From positions 1 to 25,507 of the forward strand of contig PIYJ01000006.1 of assembly GCA_003601725.1 (NCBI GenBank): a DNA stretch of 25,507 nucleotides. The letters run 5' to 3'. A program made the position numbers and the translations under genes. Below are positions 14,703 to 22,605 of the stretch, piece after piece. The stretch's first letter is position 1. Each line of letters starts with the position of its first letter. The DNA comes from Candidatus Bathyarchaeota archaeon. Lineage in GTDB: Archaea; Thermoproteota; Bathyarchaeia; Bathyarchaeales; DTEX01. Under the pieces are notes generated by a model. It did not search any database. It saw nothing but the letters and a program-made list of their open reading frames with translations, and was not told where the DNA came from.

Positions 14703-15410
14703 TTGAACGGAAATCATGAAAGTAACTTTGTAATAGGAGAGTCTAAGATCCACATAAGATGTGACAGCAAAGAAGCTCTAAACACTGCGGTAACAGAGAT
14801 AAAGAGGCACAGGAAGCATTTAGTCGAATACATCAAGAGGCATCCGAGATTCCGATATGCATTAAAACCGATACCTCCGTCTTCAGAGGCTCCTAGAATC
14901 GTCAAGATCATGACAATGGCTTCAAGCATAGCCAATGTCGGACCGATGGCTTCGGTTGCAGGAGCATTAGCAGACATCGGATTAGAATGCATGCGTAGGA
15001 AAGGAGCAAAAATCGCTATTGTTGAGAACGGCGGAGAGATAGCTGCCTTCACTGAAAGACCAATCGTCATATCGATCTACTCTAATAGTCCAGTCTTCTC
15101 AAGCAGAATCGGTTTTCGTTTAAAAAGAGAAGATTGCCCCATCGGTGTGGCCACAAGCTCCAGCAAAACCGATCGTACCTTAAGCTTCGGAGAGGCAGAC
15201 TCCGTAACCGTGGTGGCGAATAACGCTTCCTTAGCTGACGCAGCTGCCACAGCTATCTGTAACTCCGTCATCGGGGAAGACGTGAAAGCATCCATTCAAC
15301 GAGGCTTAGAGAAGGCGAAGACGATAGAAGGGATACGAGGAGTCCTGATAATTCGTGAAGACCATTCGGGACTTTGGGGATCCCTTCCTCAGATCGTGAA
15401 AATAACCTGA
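14703..15410 (+). CDS. UPF0280/COG2122 ApbE-like protein
   Basis: A 235-residue protein of the COG2122 family. Visible landmarks are MASSIANVGPMASVAGALADIG (about 77-98), IVENGGEIA, and SFGEADSVTVVANNASLADAAATAICN (about 161-187), the last resembling the flavin-site region of ApbE-type flavin transferases. The Methanosarcina homologue (MA1715) has been tied to sulfide-dependent cysteine/homocysteine synthesis, and its position 18 nt after the NIL-ferredoxin fits that role. Start TTG 14703, preceded by GGCGGGAAGAG. Whether it transfers flavin or sulfur is not decided by sequence. It converges with pheA, with 18 nt between stops. Confidence 0.85.
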   Translation: MNGNHESNFVIGESKIHIRCDSKEALNTAVTEIKRHRKHLVEYIKRHPRFRYALKPIPPSSEAPRIVKIMTMASSIANVGPMASVAGALADIGLECMRRKGAKIAIVENGGEIAAFTERPIVISIYSNSPVFSSRIGFRLKREDCPIGVATSSSKTDRTLSFGEADSVTVVANNASLADAAATAICNSVIGEDVKASIQRGLEKAKTIEGIRGVLIIREDHSGLWGSLPQIVKIT

Positions 15411-15428
15411 AAAGAGGGGAAACAGAGA

Positions 15429-16289
15429 CTATAAGGTTGATGAAGTATCAGATATTTCGGGGGCTTTCGGATAGGAGCCTAAGATCTTCACGAAGACGGC
15501 TTTGCTTCTTAAGCCTTCCAATGCCTCGGCGCATCGTTGCTCGCTTCTGTGCCCCTCAAAATCTAAGTAGAAATTGTATTCCCAAGGCCGCCGTTTCGTA
15601 GGTCTAGACTCGATCTTAGTTAGGTTGATCTTTCTCTTCGCGAATTCCCCTAAAGCTTGGTAGAGAGCCCCGGGGATATGCTTTGTCGAAAAGATCACTG
15701 AGGTTTTATCATTGCCCGACGGCGGGGCGTCATTCTTTGAAAGGACGAAGAAACGAGTATAATTGTTCGGGTTATCCGCTATATCTCGAGCTAGAATATT
15801 CATACTGTAGATCTCAGCTGCTCTTTCCCCGGCTATTGCACCTGCATCGGTTAGCCCCTGCTCTTTTATCATCTTCACGCTTCCCGCAGTGTCATACGTA
15901 GAGATCAACTCGCAGTTTAGACTTTCCAGGTAGGCTCTGCATTGGCCCAGTGCTTGTGGATGAGAATAGATCACTTTTATGTCGCTTAATTTGGTTCCCG
16001 GATTTGCTATTAAGCAGTGAGTGATCTTGAGGATGATCTCGCCGCAGACCCGCGGGTCGTATTTGAGGAATAGATCATAAACCGCGTTCACGCTTCCTTC
16101 AATAGAGTTCTCGATGGGAACGATGCCAAATGCCGTTTTCTCCATTTCAACGCTTCTAAACACGTCGGAGAAGGTTCTGCAAGGCAGTGGCTGAGCTGAA
16201 GATCCGAAATAGGAATAGATGGCGCTCTCGCTGTAGGCTCCAGGCTCGCCTTGATAGGCAACCTTGATCTTCTTTTCGGTTTTCACCAT
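15429..16289 (-). CDS. pheA: Prephenate dehydratase with C-terminal ACT domain
   Basis: Converts prephenate to phenylpyruvate, committing flux to phenylalanine. Catalytic half: VAYQGEPGAYSESA (10-23), GIVPIENSIEGSV (55-67) and NNYTRFFVL with Thr178-Arg-Phe180, the hallmark catalytic motif. Regulatory half: ACT domain with GALYQALGEFAKRKINLTKIESRP; the ESRP at 217-220 is the phenylalanine-binding signature, so feedback inhibition by Phe is expected. There is no fused chorismate mutase. ATG 16289 follows GGGAG at a short spacer. A minus-strand TATA-like TATTATTAAT (16358-16349) would give a leader of about 35 nt, with no Phe-rich leader ORF. It is separate from the aro operon but in the same neighbourhood. 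Confidence 0.95.
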   Translation of the reverse strand: MVKTEKKIKVAYQGEPGAYSESAIYSYFGSSAQPLPCRTFSDVFRSVEMEKTAFGIVPIENSIEGSVNAVYDLFLKYDPRVCGEIILKITHCLIANPGTKLSDIKVIYSHPQALGQCRAYLESLNCELISTYDTAGSVKMIKEQGLTDAGAIAGERAAEIYSMNILARDIADNPNNYTRFFVLSKNDAPPSGNDKTSVIFSTKHIPGALYQALGEFAKRKINLTKIESRPTKRRPWEYNFYLDFEGHRSEQRCAEALEGLRSKAVFVKILGSYPKAPEISDTSSTL

Positions 16290-16541
16290 TAGGCTCCCAG
16301 CTTATGTGTTAATCGGATGAACACGCATCTTTCCTTTGTATCATTCGAATTAATAATACCTTTTGGTTGATCTTACTATTTTTTTGTTGGAGGGCGAGGT
16401 TTTGAGATGTTTTTCGAAGGCTCTCTACGAAAATCGTAATTTTTTTCCGAAAGATTTAAAAGATACTTGTTGCCGCTTATAACGGCGTAACCGGAAAGAT
16501 TAACATTACATAATCTGTCCCTCAGCGGGTGCAAAGCAAGC

Positions 16542-16652
16542 ATGGAAGGGCTCATCGCACGCATCAGAGCTGAACATAAAGACAATGCTCAACTATTCCC
16601 AAGTTCAGGAATAGTCCACGCGACATATGAAAGTGAAAGATTGGCAGGTTGA
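16542..16652 (+). CDS. Possible upstream ORF of PEP carboxykinase (36 aa)
   Basis: ATG 16542 opens 36 codons ending TGA 16650-16652, six bases before the carboxykinase ATG. The peptide (starting MEGLIARIRAEHKDNAQLF) has an ordinary mixed composition and no known motif. No clear ribosome site precedes it. The perfect 8-bp hairpin at 16592-16615 is inside it. It is not a frameshifted part of the carboxykinase, whose N-terminus is complete. It may be a regulatory upstream ORF or a chance open frame. Confidence 0.25.
   Translation: MEGLIARIRAEHKDNAQLFPSSGIVHATYESERLAG
16592..16615 (+). repeat. Perfect 8-bp inverted repeat ahead of PEP carboxykinase
   Basis: ACTATTCC (16592-16599) and GGAATAGT (16608-16615) are exact complements around an 8-nt spacer. 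It may be an RNA hairpin in the leader or a dimeric-regulator operator; being well downstream of the TATA candidates, an RNA role or roadblock is more likely than classical promoter occlusion. Confidence 0.5.
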
Positions 16653-16657
16653 GAGAA

Positions 16658-18541
16658 ATGAATATTCACCTCGAAATGATGCGACCAAAACTAAGCCAAA
16701 TTGACTATCAGAAACTCTGCATGATACCTAACCCTAAAGTTCACGAGTTCATTGCTGAATGCGCTGAACTTTGCAATCCAGATAGTATCTTCGTTTGCAA
16801 CGACTCCTCCGAAGACATAGAATATATTCGACGCAAGGCGATTGAGACCGGTGAGGAAACCCCCCTCGCTATTCCTGGACATACAGTGCACTTCGACGGT
16901 CCATATGACCAAGGAAGAGACCGTGAGGCTACCAAGTATCTGGTGCCAAAAGGAGAACAGCTTAGCAAAGCCCTCAACCAGATTGAGAGGGAGGAAGGCT
17001 TAGCAGAAGTAAAGGGCTTGCTTAAGGATGCTATGAAAGGGCGCACAATGATCGTCCGCTTCGTTTCCTTAGGGCCTCCTAACTCTGTATTCACAATTCT
17101 TGGTTTGCAGTGCACTGACTCGTGGTACGTAGCTCATTCTGAATCCCTTCTCTTTAGGCCTGGCTATGAAGCATTTTGCAAATCGGGGTCTCACAAGAAG
17201 TTTTTGCGGGTTTTGCATTCTGCTGGAAGACTCGATGAGAATATGGTTAGCGTAGAATATGACAAGAAACGGATATACATAGATTACATTGAGAACACCA
17301 TCTACAGCGTTAACACCCAGTATGCTGGTAACTCGGTGGGATTCAAGAAACTTGCATTTCGCCTTGCCATTCGTAAAGCCAACCAGGAAGGGTGGCTAGC
17401 TGAGCACATGATGATTATGGGTGTACACGGCCCGGGTGGGCGCAAAACCTACTTTGCCGGTGCTTTCCCTAGTGCTTGCGGAAAGACTTCTACAGCTATG
17501 CTCCCGGGAGAATCCATATTGGGGGATGACATCGCTTACATTCGCGATATCAATTCAGTTGCCCGTGCAGTAAACGTGGAGTGTGGCATATTCGGTATTC
17601 TTCAAGGCATAAACTCCAAAGATGATCCTGTAATCTATAAGGCTCTCATGAACCCGGGTGAGGTTATCTTCTCAAACGTGTTAGTTAAGGATGGAAAGCC
17701 CTACTGGCTGGGAATGGGCTGTGAACTTCCAAAGGACGGAGTAAACTACACTGGATGCTGGTGGGAGGGAAAAACCGATGAGCATGGCAATCCGATTCCG
17801 CCAGCTCACAAAAATGCACGTTACACAATATCCCTAAGGGCTTTAGAAAATTGCGACCCAGAATTAGATAACCCTTCAGGTGTAGAATTAAGCGGCATAA
17901 TGTATGGCGGTCGAGACAGCAAGGCTTACGTGCCCGTCCAGCAGAGCTTTAACTGGGAACACGGGGTCATCTGTTATGGAGCGGCCCTCGAGACTGAGAC
18001 AACCTTTGCCACAATCGGTAAAGAAGGTGTACCCGAGATAAACATGATGAGCATTCAAGACTTCATCTCTATCCCTCTAGGCCAGAATATACGTAACAAT
18101 TTGACTTTCGGAAGGAAGCTCAAAAAGCCACCGGTCATTTTTGGGGTTAATTATTTCCTACGAGATCTGGAGACAGGTGAATACCTCAACGCTCCGGAAG
18201 ATAAACATGTATGGGTCAAGTGGATGGAATTACGCGTGCATAAAGATGTTGGAGCACTAAAAGCTCCGACGGGCCTAATCCCCAGATATGAAGACCTAAA
18301 ATTGCTCTTCAAAAAGGTATTGGACAAAGAATACAGAAAGGAAGACTACATTAAACAGTTCACTATTCGTGTTCCTGAAAACTTGGCTAAAATTGAACGG
18401 GCGAAAAGATTCTATAGAGAAAAAGTTACTGACACACCGGAGGAGCTCTTTCGAATACTGGATCAACAGCGTGAACGCTTGCTAAAAGCCAAAGAGACAT
18501 TCGGCGATTATATCTCACCAGAGAACTTTGAAGAAGAATAG
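16658..18541 (+). CDS. pckG: Phosphoenolpyruvate carboxykinase (GTP)
   Basis: Interconverts oxaloacetate + GTP and PEP + GDP + CO2; the gluconeogenic source of PEP. The GTP-type fold is clear: HTVHFDGPYDQ near the N-terminus, YVAHSESLLFR, VHGPGGRKTYFAGAFPSACGKTSTAM with the nucleotide P-loop and the reactive Cys277 typical of GTP enzymes, LGDDIAYI (metal-binding Asp pair 293-294), and GMGCELPKDGVNYTGCWW (numbering from the possible TTG 16649). At 627-630 residues it is full-length and resembles thermococcal forms. ATG 16658 is preferred, with AGGT at 16646-16649; TTG 16649 is the alternative. PEP feeds EPSP synthase, tying it to the aromatic operon. CGC/CGT codons seem somewhat commoner than in the neighbours, a weak hint of separate history. 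Confidence 0.95.
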   Translation: MNIHLEMMRPKLSQIDYQKLCMIPNPKVHEFIAECAELCNPDSIFVCNDSSEDIEYIRRKAIETGEETPLAIPGHTVHFDGPYDQGRDREATKYLVPKGEQLSKALNQIEREEGLAEVKGLLKDAMKGRTMIVRFVSLGPPNSVFTILGLQCTDSWYVAHSESLLFRPGYEAFCKSGSHKKFLRVLHSAGRLDENMVSVEYDKKRIYIDYIENTIYSVNTQYAGNSVGFKKLAFRLAIRKANQEGWLAEHMMIMGVHGPGGRKTYFAGAFPSACGKTSTAMLPGESILGDDIAYIRDINSVARAVNVECGIFGILQGINSKDDPVIYKALMNPGEVIFSNVLVKDGKPYWLGMGCELPKDGVNYTGCWWEGKTDEHGNPIPPAHKNARYTISLRALENCDPELDNPSGVELSGIMYGGRDSKAYVPVQQSFNWEHGVICYGAALETETTFATIGKEGVPEINMMSIQDFISIPLGQNIRNNLTFGRKLKKPPVIFGVNYFLRDLETGEYLNAPEDKHVWVKWMELRVHKDVGALKAPTGLIPRYEDLKLLFKKVLDKEYRKEDYIKQFTIRVPENLAKIERAKRFYREKVTDTPEELFRILDQQRERLLKAKETFGDYISPENFEEE

Positions 18542-18724
18542 CTCTTCAGTTCTCCTTGAAAACATTCCATTTTTGCTTCATAAATTTTTGTATGAAGAGA
18601 GAAACAGGAATGCTTCAATAAAGAATATGCTGAGAAGAAACTACTCTTCTGAAAGCCTTTTTCGATAGCTGACGTGAAGAAGATTGTGATATCATTAAGC
18701 GACAAGGTTAGTTTTAAGATCAAA

Positions 18725-19792
18725 TCATAGATCGATCATTTTGCCTCTCTTATAGCCTTCGTCATACATTGCGAGAATGTTCCCCACCGGAGTAATGGGC
18801 TGAATATTGTGGCAGGGAGCCAAAATATAGCCGCCGTCTCTTCCAAGTATCCTAAGGTTATCTCGAACTTCTTGTCGAACATCCTCCTCTGAGCCGAATG
18901 CTAATGTCTGCTGGTTATCCATTGCGCCGTGAAAGATCACTTTGTCCCCGAAGTCGCGTTTAAGAGACTCACGATCCATATCTTTGCATCTCCATTGAAC
19001 TGGATTCAAAATATCAATGCCGGCTTCAATCATGTCTGGAATTATCTTTCTGATTGAGCCGTCGCTGTGAAAGAAGACGTAAACCCCGTTACTATGTGCT
19101 AAATCCATCATCCTCTTCATTCTTGGAAGAAAGAATTCACGAATATGATCTGGTGAGAAAAGAAGCCCGGTTTGAGAGCCGAAATCCTCCGCTATGTAGC
19201 TAAGCATAACTTTCCCCGGTATCTCTTTGTAAATAAGCCTAGTACTCTCGTAGCAGAACTCGAATAATTTGTCAAGGCAATAATGCACAATATCAGGGTG
19301 GAGGTAAAGATCGAGAAAGGCTTGCCTTTGTCCCCGCAGGTTTTTATAGATCAGAAACGGCTCCGACCCGCCGCCTCTAATCGGATAATCTTCGTATCCA
19401 GCTATCTGGTCGGGGATCACGGAATAGTCATACAAGTCGACGGTGGGCCATTCAAATTTCCTTTTGATCTCACTAACCGAATCATAATCAGCCAGCGGAT
19501 TATACACGCATTCTCTGTATACGCCCGTTCTATGCCTTACATTTTTGTAGCGGCAACCGAAAATGTCAGAATCCTCTGGAATAGGTGGGCCGATATATTT
19601 TGGGTTAACGCTGACGACGGCATCTATGTGTAGTCGTTCATACATCTCTTTTAGGCTGTTAATAGATAAATGATTCATAAGATTCTTCGTGACTTCCGGT
19701 GTCGCCCAATAATCCATAGGTATACGGTCAGGTTTCCTCCGTTTAAGAACTGCCAGCCACCGCTCTTTCGGAGTCATGCTTTCTTCGGTCAA
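18725..19792 (-). CDS. Uroporphyrinogen decarboxylase-like (COG0407 / MtaA-MtbA-like) protein
   Basis: A 355-residue TIM-barrel protein of the UroD superfamily, in the branch related to methylcobamide:thiol methyltransferases rather than true haem-pathway UroD. Visible are the N-terminal TPKERWLAVLKRRKPDRIPMDYWA, FHSDGSIRKIIPDMIEAGIDILNPVQ (241-266), GAMDNQQTLAFGSEEDVRQEV and GGYILAPCHNIQPITPVGNI (320-339). Methyltransferase members bind zinc through His-x-Cys and a later Cys; here the first pair is His242-Ser-Asp244 and the later one is Cys327. No corrinoid protein gene is adjacent, so the substrate is unknown. The start is TTG 19792, or ATG 19777. It converges with the carboxykinase gene across 183 nt that hold only a weak CTTCATA/TATGAAG hairpin. 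Confidence 0.78.
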   Translation of the reverse strand: MTEESMTPKERWLAVLKRRKPDRIPMDYWATPEVTKNLMNHLSINSLKEMYERLHIDAVVSVNPKYIGPPIPEDSDIFGCRYKNVRHRTGVYRECVYNPLADYDSVSEIKRKFEWPTVDLYDYSVIPDQIAGYEDYPIRGGGSEPFLIYKNLRGQRQAFLDLYLHPDIVHYCLDKLFEFCYESTRLIYKEIPGKVMLSYIAEDFGSQTGLLFSPDHIREFFLPRMKRMMDLAHSNGVYVFFHSDGSIRKIIPDMIEAGIDILNPVQWRCKDMDRESLKRDFGDKVIFHGAMDNQQTLAFGSEEDVRQEVRDNLRILGRDGGYILAPCHNIQPITPVGNILAMYDEGYKRGKMIDL

Positions 19793-19819
19793 TCCTAATC
19801 ATCATACGTTTCCTTTTTT

Positions 19820-19852
19820 GAAACAAGATTTAGCTTTAACGTCTCTTGTTCC
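19820..19852. repeat. Inverted repeat in the UroD-like / galT divergent gap
   Basis: GAAACAAGA (19820-19828) and TCTTGTTCC (19844-19852) match as an inverted repeat at 8 of 9 positions with a 15-nt spacer. It lies between a minus-strand TATA-like TTATAAAT (about 19873-19865) and the UroD-like start, so it could be an operator or a leader hairpin for that gene. Confidence 0.35.
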
Positions 19853-19938
19853 AAGAATTTAAGATTTATAACATACTGAGATATTTCAGCACCCAATTTC
19901 TTCCATTGGAAAAAGATAAGATAAAAAACATCCGTTGC

Positions 19939-19946
19939 TATAAATT
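19939..19946 (+). promoter_or_regulatory. TATA box candidate for galT
   Basis: CTATAAAT, about 25 nt ahead of a predicted start near 19965, which immediately precedes the GTGAGGTG ribosome site (19964-19971). Spacing is good for a short-leadered transcript. Confidence 0.45.
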
Positions 19947-19977
19947 CGGATGAGTACGTATCTGTGAGGTGTGCTCA

Positions 19978-20931
19978 TTGGAGCTCAGATGGGATCCGAT
20001 AATGAGCCAGTGGATCATAGTTTCAGGTAAGAGGGGCAAACGTCCCTTGCTGCCGGAGGGCTACTGCCCATTCTGTCCCGGATCTGAAGAGATACCTGAA
20101 GGAGATTGGACAGTTTTAAGTTTGCCGAATAAATTTCCAGCTTTACAGCCTGAACCCCCACCGCCCAGCGTAAAATCCGATAGGCTCTACAGGTCTCGTC
20201 CAGCCAAAGGAGTCTGTGAAATCATAATCTATACTCCTAAGCATGATGCTACATTGGCGGACTTGAGCGTCAAGAACATCAAGGCGGTGATCGATTTATG
20301 GACGGAGAGATTCATAGAGCTGGGAAGCCGAGATTACATCAAGTACGTATTCATCTTCGAGAATAAGGGGCGAATAATCGGTGTTACACTTGATCATCCG
20401 CATGGGCAGCTATATGCTTTTCCTTTCATTCCGCCGATAATACAGAGGGAGCTAACATCAAGCAGAAGATATTGGAGACGTACTGGAAACTGCTTGTTCT
20501 GCCGCGTAATTGAGAAGGAAAGGAGGGATATGACGCGTATTGTATGTGAAAACGAGGATTTCGTATGTTTCCTCCCGTTCTTTGCGCATTGGCCGTACGG
20601 CGTACAAATATACCCAAAAAGACACGTAGGCGCCTTACCTGAGCTAAGTGAGAAAGAAAAGACCATGTTTGCATCTATTCTTAAAAAGGTGCTTAGAAAG
20701 TTTGATAACCTCTTTGAGATGAGTTTTCCTTACATGATGGTTTTGCATCAGAGGCCGACTGATGGAAAGGGGTATCCCTATTACCATTTTCACGTCGAGT
20801 TTTATCCTCCGTATCGTGAAAAGAACAAGATCAAATACTTCGCAAGCGTAGAGACGGGAGCTGGAACAGTTACCTTCGATTACACTCCGGAGATGAAAGC
20901 CAAAGAATTACGCGAAAGCCCCGAGACTTGA
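19978..20931 (+). CDS. galT: Galactose-1-phosphate uridylyltransferase
   Basis: HIT-superfamily nucleotidyltransferase exchanging UMP between UDP-glucose and galactose 1-phosphate. Counting from TTG 19978 (317 aa): LRWDPIMSQWIIVSGKRGKRP, a CPFC pair (30-33) that likely binds zinc, HPHGQ (140-144) with the catalytic His of the covalent UMP intermediate, a second CLFC pair (172-175), and YYHFHVEFYPP near the C-terminus. I choose TTG 19978 because GAGGTG (19966-19971) lies 6 nt upstream; the in-frame GTG 19969 overlaps that site. No galK or galE is nearby, so another sugar-1-phosphate may be the substrate. It converges with gatB. Confidence 0.9.
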   Translation: MELRWDPIMSQWIIVSGKRGKRPLLPEGYCPFCPGSEEIPEGDWTVLSLPNKFPALQPEPPPPSVKSDRLYRSRPAKGVCEIIIYTPKHDATLADLSVKNIKAVIDLWTERFIELGSRDYIKYVFIFENKGRIIGVTLDHPHGQLYAFPFIPPIIQRELTSSRRYWRRTGNCLFCRVIEKERRDMTRIVCENEDFVCFLPFFAHWPYGVQIYPKRHVGALPELSEKEKTMFASILKKVLRKFDNLFEMSFPYMMVLHQRPTDGKGYPYYHFHVEFYPPYREKNKIKYFASVETGAGTVTFDYTPEMKAKELRESPET

Positions 20932-20984
20932 AGCGAAAGATCCCAAAGGCATGAATAAATTAAAAAACTGTAAGATTTGTCTCC

Positions 20985-22457
20985 CTAGTCTTTTTCTTTG
21001 CTCTTTCGAAGCATTTCGAGTCGTTTCATGATCATTCTGCTTGACAAGATTGGATCCGCCTTCCCCTGTGTTGCCTTCATCAACTGTCCAATCAAATAGT
21101 GAGCAGCCTTCTCATCTGCAAGGGCGTCCTTAACTGCCTTAGGGTTCTCAGCGAAGATTTTAGCTATCAGCTTCTCCAGGAATTCGCGGTCGCTGATCTT
21201 GGTCATCCCTTCTTCCTTAACGATTTCGCTGGGATCCTTTCCGGTCACTATCACTTTGGGCAGTATTCTCTTCGCGATCTTTCCGCTGATCACCCCGTCG
21301 TCAATCAGCCTTATCATCTCCACGAGCTTCCTAGGCGTAATCTTCGATTCCTGCAGTTCAAGATTATTCTCGTAAAGATACCTGAGAAGATCGCTCATCA
21401 TCCAATTGCTGATCTCTTTAGGCTTATCATAGAGCTTAACGGCTTCTTCGAAGAAATCCGCTAAGGCCTTTGAGCTCACCAAGACGCCTGCATCATACTT
21501 TGGAAGACCATATTGAGAGACAAACCTTTCCAGTCGTTCATCTGGAAGCTCCGGCATCCGCGCTCTGATCTGCTCAATGAATTCTTTATTCAGCTCAACC
21601 GGAACAAGGTCAGGCTCTGGGAAATATCGATAATCCTGCTCGGTCTCCTTCGTTCGAAGAGATATTGTGACCCGCCTCGTCTCATCCCAATGCCGAGTCT
21701 CCCGCTTGACCTGTATTCCTTTCTCTAGAAGCCCCTTTTGCCTCGTTATCTCGAAGCTCAAAGCCCGCTCGACCTCCTTAAAGGACGATATGTTCTTCAC
21801 CTCAACTCTTGTGCCGCCAGCTAAAGAGATATTCGCATCGCATCGCATGGAGCCTTCAAGACTGCCGTCGAAGATTCCAAGATGTTCAAGAATTGATCTA
21901 AGCTTCTGAAGGAAGATTCTTGCCTCTCTTGGTGACCTTATGTCGGGCGCCGTAACGATCTCTAGAAGGGCTATGCCGGATCGGTTGTAATCAACAAGCG
22001 TGTAAGGCGAATGGTCAATTGAGCCTAAGTGAACAAGCCTTCCAGGGTCCTCTTCGAGATGAATTCTGCTTATCCGTATCTTCTTCCTTTCGCCTCCGTG
22101 CTCTAGGTATAAATAGCCATTTTTAGCTAGGGGAACTCCGCCTGCTCTGTCATATTGTGTTATTTGGAAGTTCTTCGGCAGATCCGGATAAAAGTAGTTC
22201 TTACGGAAAAAGAGCATGCGGTTTGAGAGTTCACAGTTAAGCGCAAGAGCAGCCATAACCGCATATTCAACTGCCCTCTTGTTGAGAACTGGAAGCGAGC
22301 CGGGAAGCCCCAAACAGACTGGGCAGACCAGGGTGTTAGGCTCTTTTCCCCGGTAATCTGAGGAGCATCCGCAGAATAGTTTAGTCTTTAGGCTCGTTAT
22401 CTGAACGTGAACTTCAAGCCCTATCTTAAGGTTATTCCCAGTCTTCTTCATATTCAC
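20985..22457 (-). CDS. gatB: Asp-tRNA(Asn)/Glu-tRNA(Gln) amidotransferase subunit B
   Basis: Subunit of GatCAB, which amidates misacylated tRNA, using ammonia from GatA. The 490-residue protein has IGLEVHVQ (12-19), zinc-site cysteines CGCSSDYRGKEPNTLVCPVC (29-48), the family core PGSLPVLN, KNYFYPDLPKNFQITQYDRA, EDPGRLVH, DYNRSGIALLEIVT, EGSMRCDANIS and EVKNISSFKEVERAL, then the helical YqeY-like tail (about 400-475) that contacts tRNA. It lacks the insertion of archaeal GatE, so it is GatB. GatA and GatC are not adjacent. The start is GTG 22457 or ATG 22451. A minus-strand TTTTTAAGA (about 22508-22500) is the likely promoter. Confidence 0.96.
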   Translation of the reverse strand: MNMKKTGNNLKIGLEVHVQITSLKTKLFCGCSSDYRGKEPNTLVCPVCLGLPGSLPVLNKRAVEYAVMAALALNCELSNRMLFFRKNYFYPDLPKNFQITQYDRAGGVPLAKNGYLYLEHGGERKKIRISRIHLEEDPGRLVHLGSIDHSPYTLVDYNRSGIALLEIVTAPDIRSPREARIFLQKLRSILEHLGIFDGSLEGSMRCDANISLAGGTRVEVKNISSFKEVERALSFEITRQKGLLEKGIQVKRETRHWDETRRVTISLRTKETEQDYRYFPEPDLVPVELNKEFIEQIRARMPELPDERLERFVSQYGLPKYDAGVLVSSKALADFFEEAVKLYDKPKEISNWMMSDLLRYLYENNLELQESKITPRKLVEMIRLIDDGVISGKIAKRILPKVIVTGKDPSEIVKEEGMTKISDREFLEKLIAKIFAENPKAVKDALADEKAAHYLIGQLMKATQGKADPILSSRMIMKRLEMLRKSKEKD

Positions 22458-22605
22458 ATGCCTTACAAACTGGATTTAAGAATATGTGATTGTGATTTCT
22501 TAAAAATAGTTTCCCCGGAGGATTCATAAATAGTTGCTTTAGCCCTAGGTTAGGCTTATTTCCCGGTTTTGAATTAGAACCGTGAAGAGGAAAGGATGAT
22601 TAAAC

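Larger units (their letters stand above)
16290..16657 (+). promoter_or_regulatory. 368-nt divergent regulatory gap, pheA / PEP carboxykinase
   Basis: Holds the pheA TATA candidate (16358-16349, minus), a small stem TACGA-AAA-TCGTA (16426-16438) followed by seven T (16440-16446), and plus-strand TATA candidates TTTAAAAG (16456-16463, preceded by CGAAAGA) and CTTATAAC (about 16475-16482). Either plus promoter implies a long leader of 150 nt or more for the carboxykinase, containing the mini-ORF and hairpin listed separately. Confidence 0.4.

Noticed and set aside
16649..16912. Frameshift joining the 36-aa upstream ORF to PEP carboxykinase
   Set aside because: The carboxykinase N-terminus already aligns in full with GTP-type enzymes and the upstream peptide has no similarity to it.
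18508..18723. 71-codon minus-strand ORF after the UroD-like gene
   Set aside because: TTG start without ribosome site, low-complexity Ser/Phe/Lys composition, and it runs into the 3' end of pckG on the opposite strand.
18674..18730. 18-codon GTG ORF in the pckG/UroD-like gap
   Set aside because: Too short, no ribosome site or context, and overlaps the end of the opposite gene.
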